A stretch of 7,380 nt of DNA from an uncultured Prevotella sp. (GTDB lineage Bacteria > Bacteroidota > Bacteroidia > Bacteroidales > Bacteroidaceae), in assembly GCA_900551985.1 (NCBI GenBank), contig URYG01000161.1, positions 1 to 7,380 of the forward strand, in the 5' to 3' direction. Numbering within the stretch: the stretch's first letter is position 1; every line of letters starts with the position of its first letter. A program made the position numbers and the translations under genes. Below, in pieces: positions 1-5,691 of this stretch. The notes under the pieces were generated by a model. That model worked only from the letters and a program-made list of their open reading frames with translations, was not told the origin of the DNA and made no database searches.

Positions 1-995
1 GTCGTCTACTGATTTACCCGGAAATGCTGGCTGCCGTGGATATCAACAACGGACTGAAGATGAGTTGGGTGCGCCAGCGCTGGGATGTGCACGACGGCGC
101 CCTCGTGATGCTCGGCATCAAGCTGCGTGAGGGATGCGAGATTCTCAACGAGCCCCTCAAGAACATCAGCGGTCCCAACGATCCTTACCACGTGGTAGCC
201 ATCAAGCGAGGCAGCGATACCATCATCCCGGGTGGTAACGATGAGCTGAAGCTCTACGACCTCGCCTACTTCATGACCACCCGCAACTACATTCCCTACA
301 TCCGCAAGATTGTGGGAAAGGAGCATTATGTGGATGTGAAGAACGTGATGGTGATGGGTGGCGGACGTACTGCCGTAAGAGCCGTGAAGAAGATGCCGGA
401 ATACATGGAGTGCAAGATCATCGAGAAAGATGAGAACCGCTGCGAATATCTCAACGATATCCTCGACGACAATCATATCCTCATCATCCACGGCGATGGC
501 CGCGACATCCCGCTCCTCACAGAGGAAGGAATCAGAAGCACCCAGGCTTTCGTGGCTCTGACGGGAAATGCGGAGACCAATATCCTCGCCTGCCTCACCG
601 CCAAGAGAATGGGTGTGCGCAAGACCGTGGCTGCCGTAGAAAACGTGGATTACGTGAGCATGGCAGAAAGTCTGGATATCGGTACCATTATCAACAAGAA
701 GATGATTGCTGCCAGCTACATCTATCAGATGATGCTCGATGCCGACGTGATGAATGTCAGATTCCTGATGAGCGCCAACGCCGATGTAGCAGAATTCATC
801 GCCAAGGAAGACTCCAAGGTTACCAAAAAACCGGTGAAAGACCTGGGAATGCCTATCGGTGTTACCATCGGTGGCCTGGTGAGAAACGGCGAGGGTATGC
901 TGGTTTCGGGTAACACCCAGATAGAAGCGGGCGACTCGGTGATGGTGTTCTGCCACAACATCAATATGAAGAAAATTGAGAAATATTTCATTTAG
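1..995 (+). CDS. trkA: Trk system K+ uptake regulator TrkA, 3' part (5' end outside window)
   Basis: This is the cytoplasmic NAD(H)-binding regulatory subunit that gates the TrkH K+ channel. The reading frame is open from base 3, so the ATG at 24 is internal; 330 residues are visible against roughly 450 for the usual two-module TrkA. The missing part is most of the first RCK_N (Rossmann) domain. Visible in order, numbering from base 3, are the end of RCK_N1, a first TrkA_C domain (about 30-95), a second RCK_N (about 112-235) and a second TrkA_C (about 247-330). The second RCK_N begins with the nucleotide loop GGGRTA (119-124), an acidic residue after strand 2 (E141) and GDGRD (164-168). The third glycine of the usual GxGxxG is alanine here. 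trkH follows after 89 bp, which fits a trkA-trkH operon. Identity is firm from domain order, the conserved GDGRD and the adjacent trkH. Confidence 0.93.
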   Translation, partial: RLLIYPEMLAAVDINNGLKMSWVRQRWDVHDGALVMLGIKLREGCEILNEPLKNISGPNDPYHVVAIKRGSDTIIPGGNDELKLYDLAYFMTTRNYIPYIRKIVGKEHYVDVKNVMVMGGGRTAVRAVKKMPEYMECKIIEKDENRCEYLNDILDDNHILIIHGDGRDIPLLTEEGIRSTQAFVALTGNAETNILACLTAKRMGVRKTVAAVENVDYVSMAESLDIGTIINKKMIAASYIYQMMLDADVMNVRFLMSANADVAEFIAKEDSKVTKKPVKDLGMPIGVTIGGLVRNGEGMLVSGNTQIEAGDSVMVFCHNINMKKIEKYFI

Positions 996-1000
996 TCTCT

Positions 1001-1077
1001 ATATATAATAAGGTATATTCTATATATATAATAAGGTATAAAGACAGATATGATATATATAATAAGGTATAAAGACA
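1001..1077. repeat. AT-rich 17-bp direct repeats, three copies, between trkA and trkH
   Basis: The unit atatataataaggtata occurs exactly at 1001-1017, 1024-1040 and 1055-1071. Copies 2 and 3 are both followed by aagaca, which makes each a 23-bp match. Spacing is uneven (23 and 31 bp between starts). The array begins five bases after the trkA stop and ends eight bases before the trkH ATG, so it fills almost all of the gap. No TAnnTTTG promoter box and no terminator-like hairpin with a T tract is visible. The role is unknown; it could be a slippage-prone spacer or part of an AT-rich leader. Confidence 0.85.
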
Positions 1078-1084
1078 AGAGGGA

Positions 1085-2542
1085 ATGATAAACAGTAAGT
1101 TGATATACAAGATACTGGGACAGTTGCTTTTCATCGAGGCATTCCTGCTCTTCGTCAGTCTGCTGGTGGCATACTACTACCAGCAGGACGACATCTTCGC
1201 TTTCGTGGTAGCCACACTGACCACCATCGGCGGCGGACTCATCCTGAAATGGAAGGGACATGGAGCAGACAATTCGATGTCGCGCCGTGACGCCTACCTC
1301 GTGGTATCGCTCTCATGGATCATCTTCAGTCTCTTCGGTACGCTGCCCTTCATAGTCAGCGGTTACATCAATAACTTTACGGATGCCTACTTCGAGACGA
1401 TGTCGGGATTCACCACCACGGGTGCCACCATCCTGGATGATGTAGAGTGCTTCCCGCACGGATTGCTTTTCTGGCGATCGCTCACCCAGTGGATAGGCGG
1501 TTTGGGAATCGTGTTCTTCACCATCGCCCTGCTGCCATCGCTTGTAGGAGGACAGACCAAGGTGTTTGCTGCCGAAGCTACGGGTCCTATCAAGACCAAG
1601 CTGCATCCCCGGCTCTCCACTTCGGCAAAATGGATCTGGAGTATCTATCTCGTGCTCACCATCGCCTGCATCGTCTCTTACTACGTGGCGGGAATGAATC
1701 TCTTCGACAGTTTCAACTATGCGATGACCACGACGGCTACGGGTGGTTTCTCCACCCACAACAGCAGTACCGAGTTCTTCCATTCTCCGGCACTGGAATA
1801 CATCTGTACGTTCTTCTGCTTCCTGTCGGGTGTGAATTTCACCCTGCTCTATGCAGCAGTCATCAAGTTCAAGATCAAGGATCTGTTCAAGAACTCGGAG
1901 TTCAGGTTCTATATGTTCCTCGTCACCGCCTTTACAGCTTTCATCATGGTAGAGCTGATAGCCATGCGCAACTACGATGTGGAGCATGCCTTCCGCAGCG
2001 CCGTCTTCCAGGTGGTATCGTTCATCACCACCACCGGATTGTTTAACGATGATGCAGCTCTCTGGCCTCATGTTACCTGGGTGATTCTGGCAGCCTGCAT
2101 GTTCTTCGGAGCCTGCTCGGGCAGTACGAGTGGAGGTTTGAAATGTATCCGCGGCGTGATGCTGGTGAGAATGGTGAAGAATGAATTCCGCCAGATTCTG
2201 CACCCTAATGCGATACTGCCTCTGAAGATTGACGGCGTGAACGTGCCGATGCAGAAGCGGGTTACACTGCTTGCCTTCCTCACCACGTATCTCATCATCT
2301 GCCTGGTTATCTCCTTCACGATGATAGCCATGGGCATCGACAATACCAATGCCATCACCATCACCCTGAGCTGTGTGGGAAACGTAGGACCTACGCTGGG
2401 TACGGAGATTGGTCCGACGATGTCGTGGAGCGAACTGCCGGATTTGGCAAAATGGTTCTGCTCGCTGATGATGCTCATCGGTCGTCTGGAGATATTCAGC
2501 GTACTGGTAATCTTTACACCTGCCTTCTGGAGAGAAAACTAG
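1085..2542 (+). CDS. trkH: Trk/Ktr-type K+ uptake channel subunit TrkH
   Basis: This inner-membrane subunit conducts K+ and works with TrkA. The 485 residues match the family's usual length and are strongly hydrophobic, with repeated membrane-pore-membrane units. All four pore-loop signatures are visible: TTTGAT (110-115, G113), TATGGFST (217-224, G220), TTTG (315-318, G318) and GNVGPT (432-437, G435); these glycines line the K+ selectivity filter. The glycine- and serine-rich stretch GACSGSTSGG (342-351) lies where TrkH has its gating loop in the third repeat. A conserved-looking C terminus with R467 precedes the final hydrophobic segment. The ATG at 1085 follows a purine-rich AAGAGGGA that may act as a weak ribosome site, and the N-terminal membrane helix starts within ten residues, so this start is convincing. 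It lies 89 bp after trkA and 66 bp before manA. Confidence 0.95.
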   Translation: MINSKLIYKILGQLLFIEAFLLFVSLLVAYYYQQDDIFAFVVATLTTIGGGLILKWKGHGADNSMSRRDAYLVVSLSWIIFSLFGTLPFIVSGYINNFTDAYFETMSGFTTTGATILDDVECFPHGLLFWRSLTQWIGGLGIVFFTIALLPSLVGGQTKVFAAEATGPIKTKLHPRLSTSAKWIWSIYLVLTIACIVSYYVAGMNLFDSFNYAMTTTATGGFSTHNSSTEFFHSPALEYICTFFCFLSGVNFTLLYAAVIKFKIKDLFKNSEFRFYMFLVTAFTAFIMVELIAMRNYDVEHAFRSAVFQVVSFITTTGLFNDDAALWPHVTWVILAACMFFGACSGSTSGGLKCIRGVMLVRMVKNEFRQILHPNAILPLKIDGVNVPMQKRVTLLAFLTTYLIICLVISFTMIAMGIDNTNAITITLSCVGNVGPTLGTEIGPTMSWSELPDLAKWFCSLMMLIGRLEIFSVLVIFTPAFWREN

Positions 2543-2608
2543 TTTCCGCAGGAGGCAGGTACAGGAAATCCTAGACAATAAAAATTTATCAACTAATTCA
2601 ATAAAGTT

Positions 2609-3571
2609 ATGAAACCATTAAAATTTGAACCACTATTGAAGTCCACCATCTGGGGTGGAAACAAGATCATCGCCTTCAAGCATCTTGACATCAAGCAGGA
2701 GAAAGTGGGCGAGAGTTGGGAAATCTCTGGTGTTCCCGGTAATGAGAGCATCGTAGCCGACGGCGAGATGAAGGGCAAGAAGCTCAATGAGGTTGTTGCT
2801 GAATTGAAGGAGAATTTCCTCGGTGCAGATAACTATAAGCGTTTTGGCAACGAGTTCCCATTGCTCATCAAGTTTATCGATGCCAATACCGACCTTTCTA
2901 TCCAGGTACATCCTAATGACGAGATTGCCAAGAAGCAGGGTAAGGAGCGCGGCAAGACCGAGATGTGGTATGCGCTGCCAAGTGAGCCGGATGCCAAGCT
3001 CTACAACGGCTTGAAGATGCAGATTACTCCTGAGCAGTATAAGGAGATGGTGGAGAATGATACCATCACCGATGCCCTGGCTCAGTATAACGTGAAGGAG
3101 GATGACTGCTTCTTTATTCCTGCCGGCAGAATCCATGCCATCGGAACAGGCTGTTTCGTTGCCGAGATTCAGCAGACCAGCGATGTTACCTATCGCATCT
3201 ACGACTTCAAGCGCAAGGACAAGGATGGCAACTATCGCCAGCTCCACACCAAGGAGGCTGCCGAGTGCATCGACTACACCGTATTGCCAGATTATCGCCA
3301 GAACTACACTCCTGCCAAGAACCAGGGTGTTAGCATGGTACAGTGTCCTTTCTTCACCACAGCCGTTTATGATCTCGACGAGCCTATGACCCTGGATTAT
3401 TCAGAGTTGGACAGCTTCGTGATTCTGATTGGCTTGAAGGGTGAGGCTAAGATTACCGACAATGAGGGTAACGAGATTACGCTCCAGGGCGGCGAGAGCA
3501 TCGTAGTTCCTGCCTCTACCCAGACTTTGAAGGTAGAAGGAACCTTGAAGTTCCTCGAGACATACGTATAA
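2609..3571 (+). CDS. manA: Mannose-6-phosphate isomerase, class I (zinc-dependent)
   Basis: This cytoplasmic enzyme interconverts mannose-6-phosphate and fructose-6-phosphate, linking glycolysis to mannose use and GDP-mannose/GDP-fucose synthesis. The 320-residue cupin-type protein has the length of the short Bacillus-type enzymes rather than the ~390-residue enterobacterial form. Likely zinc ligands are visible: Q99 and H101 in SIQVHPND, E118 in GKTEMWYAL, and H176 in GRIHAIG. R196 in TYRIYDFKR is the probable catalytic arginine. The N terminus PLLKSTIWGG (8-17) is also typical. The ATG at 2609 has no Shine-Dalgarno site; the leader is AT-rich, as is common in Bacteroidetes. The 66-bp gap after trkH contains no clear TAnnTTTG box, so read-through from trkAH is plausible although the functions are unrelated. 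The 3' end runs into the T/AC repeat array. Confidence 0.95.
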   Translation: MKPLKFEPLLKSTIWGGNKIIAFKHLDIKQEKVGESWEISGVPGNESIVADGEMKGKKLNEVVAELKENFLGADNYKRFGNEFPLLIKFIDANTDLSIQVHPNDEIAKKQGKERGKTEMWYALPSEPDAKLYNGLKMQITPEQYKEMVENDTITDALAQYNVKEDDCFFIPAGRIHAIGTGCFVAEIQQTSDVTYRIYDFKRKDKDGNYRQLHTKEAAECIDYTVLPDYRQNYTPAKNQGVSMVQCPFFTTAVYDLDEPMTLDYSELDSFVILIGLKGEAKITDNEGNEITLQGGESIVVPASTQTLKVEGTLKFLETYV

Positions 3572-3575
3572 ACTT

Positions 3576-3725
3576 AAAGGTAAAAAAGTAAAAGGGTAAA
3601 AAGGTAAAAAGAGCCTGGCGGGATGTCATCTGCCTGCTTTCTTTTTACCCTTTTTACCCTTTTACCCTTTTACCTTTTTACTTTTTTACCCTTTTACCCT
3701 TTTACCTTTTTACCTTTTTACCTTT
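3576..3725. repeat. Imperfect inverted array of T(4-6)AC(1-3) units, probable bidirectional terminator
   Basis: The left arm (3576-3611) contains four units of the form G(1-3)TA(4-6). The right arm (3641-3725) contains ten units of the complementary form T(4-6)AC(1-3). The 29-bp centre (3612-3640) is non-repetitive and GC-richer. The arms can pair over long stretches; for example the 15 bases TTTTACTTTTTTACC at 3676-3690 are the exact complement of bases in the left arm. The array lies between the convergent manA and DUF4435 genes, starting five bases after the manA stop and overlapping the last codons of the DUF4435 gene. A hairpin with T-rich flanks at a convergent junction suggests transcription termination in both directions, but no classical compact GC stem is present. 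Variable unit lengths suggest replication slippage. Confidence 0.8.
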
Positions 3726-4716
3726 CCAAATACTTTTCCACATCCGCCTGAATCTTCTGGAATTCGGGAGAGAACTGGTAGAAGGTGTTCTTCTTCATCA
3801 TCATTTTCACCTTGCCCAGACTGTTCTCGTAGCAAGCCATCTCTGTGCGTGCCTGCTCGGAATGAACTGCCCTGGCACGGATTTCATTCTCCCTGACATT
3901 GCGCAGGGTATCGCAGACGCTCTGCACCAAAGGGCAAACCACCAGGTCGAAAAGATGATGCCCCTGTATATATAAATAGGTGTTATGCTCGTTTACCCCC
4001 AGATTATTCAGATACTGGATCATATCCGGCAGCTCATCCTTGAACGTCTTGAAGCGGCGCTCCAGCTGGAAAAGCTTCGCCCTCACCTTCTTGGCTAGAT
4101 AATTGATAGCCTGCTGAGGGTCCTGGATTCTGACCGATGGCAATACGATGACCTTGTCGAACTCAGCCATATCAAAATGCATCGACATCTTACGATGGCG
4201 GATATAGAAGAGAAGATGCCACACGAAGAGCGGCCATATCGTGCGGGAATACGCCTCCATGAATCTTTCGAAGTCGAAGATATGGGTATCATTCAGCGTC
4301 ACCATCACGCAGGTTTCGTGCAAACCCTTGGCGTAACACTGGAAATTCTCGATGGCATAAGCATAGGTATGGAAGATATAAGGATTCTCCAGCATCAGCT
4401 GCGAAGCCTCGGTAGTACCCTGCCGCAGATAGTCGTAGTCGGCATCCACACAGGCTATCATATCCTTGCCCACCCCCTTGAGCATATTGCTGATAGCTGC
4501 CTTCTTGCCGCGGTCGAGATGGTTGTTGCGGGTAGGAAGCAGGATTTCGAAATAGCGCGTCTCATCCTCAAACTTTCCCAGCACCGACCGCCAGAAGAAG
4601 ACATCATCGTAGCTCTCGACGTAAGCCACTATCTTGCGCCGAGCCTTCTTCGAGGTCATCTTGTTGGCGGCCTCGAAGTAGAGGGAATTGATATTATCGG
4701 TTAAACGTTTAGCCAT
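3718..4716 (-). CDS. DUF4435 (TOPRIM-like) protein, candidate AriB-like effector
   Basis: This 332-residue soluble protein looks like a DUF4435 family member, whose fold is related to the TOPRIM nuclease domain. Acidic residues in the expected order are E34 (VAYVESYDDVFFWR), D91 and D93 (CVDADYDYL) and E123 (YAIENFQCY); the first glutamate and the DxD pair are the usual metal-binding set. A basic stretch RGKKAA lies at 69-74 and the motif IQGHHLFDL at 250-258. The central and C-terminal parts (about 130-332) are mostly helical and basic, with no signal peptide or membrane helix. In PARIS, the DUF4435 protein AriB is the toxic nuclease held in check by the AAA ATPase AriA. Here the gene lies 39 bp downstream of an AAA ATPase on the same strand with no promoter seen between, so the two are probably co-expressed and interact. 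The function is inferred from family and context. Its stop codon lies inside the T/AC repeat array. Confidence 0.85.
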   Translation of the reverse strand: MAKRLTDNINSLYFEAANKMTSKKARRKIVAYVESYDDVFFWRSVLGKFEDETRYFEILLPTRNNHLDRGKKAAISNMLKGVGKDMIACVDADYDYLRQGTTEASQLMLENPYIFHTYAYAIENFQCYAKGLHETCVMVTLNDTHIFDFERFMEAYSRTIWPLFVWHLLFYIRHRKMSMHFDMAEFDKVIVLPSVRIQDPQQAINYLAKKVRAKLFQLERRFKTFKDELPDMIQYLNNLGVNEHNTYLYIQGHHLFDLVVCPLVQSVCDTLRNVRENEIRARAVHSEQARTEMACYENSLGKVKMMMKKNTFYQFSPEFQKIQADVEKYLER

Positions 4717-4726
4717 AAGCTGAAAA

Positions 4727-4757
4727 ATTCAACATTCAACACTTAACATTCAACATT
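4727..4757. repeat. ATTCAAC heptamer tandem repeat between the ATPase and DUF4435 genes
   Basis: On the plus strand there are four heptamers: ATTCAAC at 4727-4733, ATTCAAC at 4734-4740, the variant ACTTAAC at 4741-4747, and ATTCAAC at 4748-4754. A partial fifth (ATT) at 4755-4757 overlaps the stop codon of the ATPase gene. The repeat takes up nearly all of the 39-bp gap; only ten bases separate it from the start codon of the DUF4435 gene. It contains no hairpin and no promoter box. Because the unit is seven bases, a change in copy number would alter the distance between stop and start codons without affecting either protein. Confidence 0.85.
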
Positions 4758-5589
4758 ACTTTATCGTGATGTCGCTCACATCCGTCACACGGTCGGTCCA
4801 TCCGTCCATGACCACAGCAGGACTGTGGGTAGTCATGATGATCTGGATGTTCGGATTGAGCTGCAGCACCAGACCGATGAGCTGCTTCTGCCATTCGAAG
4901 TGAAGGCTGATTTCCGGCTCATCCATAAAGAGGACGTATGACTGGTTGTCTTCCACCAATACCGTGAGGAGGATGGCGAGAATCTGCTTCTCACCAGCCG
5001 AAAGCTGATAAGGCGAAAGCTGCTCGCCTATCTGGTTGAAACGGATTTCGTTGGCAGTACGGATGATGGTCTTGCCGGTATCCTTGAAAAGACCATCTAC
5101 GATATCCTGGAACATCCTCTTCGGTTCGCTCAGATGCTGAGCCTTGAAGGCAGCATCCGGTTCGCCGCTCTGAAGCACGGCGATGATGCGGTTGCCGATG
5201 TTCACCTGATAATCCAGATACTTGCGCTGCAGCTGGAAGAGCTGCCAGTCGAGTTCGGTAACCAGAGTGAGGTCTATCTTGTTGATCATCTCGGCATTCA
5301 TCAGCGGTCTATCCACCGATCGGATCACATCGTAGCGGATCCACTTTGCCTCCTCCGGCTCCACCTTCAGATGCACGCCCTTGATCATGTGACTAGGGAA
5401 TTCACCGCCAGCCGCCAGACCCTTTACCACCTTATTTAATATAGTACTCTTGCCCACGCCGTTTACACCACTCAGGATATTGACACGGCGGTCGAGGTTC
5501 CAAAGAATATGTTTGGTACCGCTCCAGAGAGATTCAATCTCTATCTGTTTGATATAATCAGCATATTTCTGCATAAGATATTCTCCCAT
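4756..5589 (-). CDS. Compact ABC-type AAA family ATPase, candidate partner of DUF4435 (AriA/OLD-like)
   Basis: This is a 277-residue soluble ATPase of the ABC/RecF/OLD type with a full motif set: Walker A GVNGVGKST (41-49), signature LSAGEKQ (196-202), Walker B YVLFMDEPE (218-226) with catalytic E224, D-loop region SLH (228-230), and switch histidine H255 in TTHSP. Between Walker A and the signature are about 145 residues, predicted largely helical (about 108-140), with no long SMC-type coiled coil. There is no membrane segment, so it is not a transporter subunit as such. The DUF4435 gene follows, giving the ATPase plus TOPRIM-like pair seen in PARIS and in OLD-type systems; AriA proteins are usually clearly longer. 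Start choice is uncertain: the ATG at 5589 would have a leader of only about 10 nt, whereas an in-frame ATG at 5574 (residue 6) has GGGAG eight bases upstream and opens with MQKYADYIKQ. A -7 promoter box lies at 5606-5613. Confidence 0.9.
   Translation of the reverse strand: MGEYLMQKYADYIKQIEIESLWSGTKHILWNLDRRVNILSGVNGVGKSTILNKVVKGLAAGGEFPSHMIKGVHLKVEPEEAKWIRYDVIRSVDRPLMNAEMINKIDLTLVTELDWQLFQLQRKYLDYQVNIGNRIIAVLQSGEPDAAFKAQHLSEPKRMFQDIVDGLFKDTGKTIIRTANEIRFNQIGEQLSPYQLSAGEKQILAILLTVLVEDNQSYVLFMDEPEISLHFEWQKQLIGLVLQLNPNIQIIMTTHSPAVVMDGWTDRVTDVSDITIK
5583..5587 (-). promoter_or_regulatory. GGGAG possible ribosome binding site supporting the internal ATPase start
   Basis: Read on the minus strand, GGGAG lies eight bases before the ATG at 5574-5572. 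It overlaps the upstream candidate start ATG (5589-5587), which has no comparable site before it. Strong Shine-Dalgarno sites are not required in Bacteroidetes, so this supports the shorter start but does not decide it. Confidence 0.4.
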
Positions 5590-5605
5590 TCTAAAAAATA
5601 TACCG

Positions 5606-5613
5606 CAAATATA
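5606..5613 (-). promoter_or_regulatory. Bacteroidetes -7 promoter box for the ATPase-DUF4435 unit
   Basis: The minus strand reads TATATTTG, a full match to the Bacteroidetes -7 consensus TAnnTTTG. Transcription would begin near 5600, giving a leader of about 10 nt to the ATG at 5589 or about 25 nt to the ATG at 5574. No clean TTTG -33 box is seen at the expected 19-21 bp spacing, which is common in this phylum. Confidence 0.65.
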
Positions 5614-5614
5614 G

Positions 5615-5634
5615 CAAAATTCCTCGAAATTTTG
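5615..5634. promoter_or_regulatory. 7-bp inverted repeat between divergent promoters, possible operator
   Basis: CAAAATT (5615-5621) and AATTTTG (5628-5634) are perfect inverted copies around the 6-bp centre cctcga. The element begins one base beyond the leftward -7 box and ends directly at the rightward -7 box, so it lies in the spacer of both promoters. Its position fits a binding site for a dimeric regulator acting on both genes. An AT-rich palindrome this short could also be chance, and no regulator gene is adjacent. Confidence 0.4.
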
Positions 5635-5642
5635 TACCTTTG
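5635..5642 (+). promoter_or_regulatory. Bacteroidetes -7 promoter box for the EamA transporter gene
   Basis: TACCTTTG is a full match to the Bacteroidetes -7 consensus TAnnTTTG. Transcription would start near 5648, giving an AT-rich leader of about 44 nt to the ATG at 5692. No clear -33 TTTG is present at standard spacing. Confidence 0.7.
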
Positions 5643-5691
5643 CACTCGATTTTATTCAAAAATAGGAAGTTTTAAATAGAAATAAGGAAAA

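Noticed and set aside
6..956. Long minus-strand open frame (316 codons) antisense to trkA
   Set aside because: The translation is very rich in His and lacks any recognisable domain, as expected for the reverse frame of a GC-biased gene; the plus-strand frame is clearly TrkA.
1313..2578. Long minus-strand open frame (421 codons) antisense to trkH
   Set aside because: The translation is highly charged with no known motif and lies wholly over a clear TrkH gene; no promoter box or ribosome site supports it.
2543..2608. Independent promoter or riboswitch ahead of manA
   Set aside because: The 66-bp gap has no TAnnTTTG box and only weak, short self-complementary stretches; it is too small for a typical riboswitch.
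2633..3247. Minus-strand open frame (204 codons) antisense to manA
   Set aside because: It is a Leu/Ile-rich shadow of the manA frame with no recognisable motif.
3576..3725. CRISPR-like array
   Set aside because: The units are 6-10 bp and contiguous with no unique spacers, and no cas gene is present.
4177..4704. Plus-strand open frame (175 codons) antisense to the DUF4435 gene
   Set aside because: It is a shadow frame; the minus-strand frame has coherent family motifs and a partner gene.
3718..5589. Recent horizontal acquisition of the ATPase-DUF4435 pair
   Set aside because: No integrase, transposase, tRNA gene, terminal repeats or target duplication is seen, and base composition by eye resembles the neighbouring genes.
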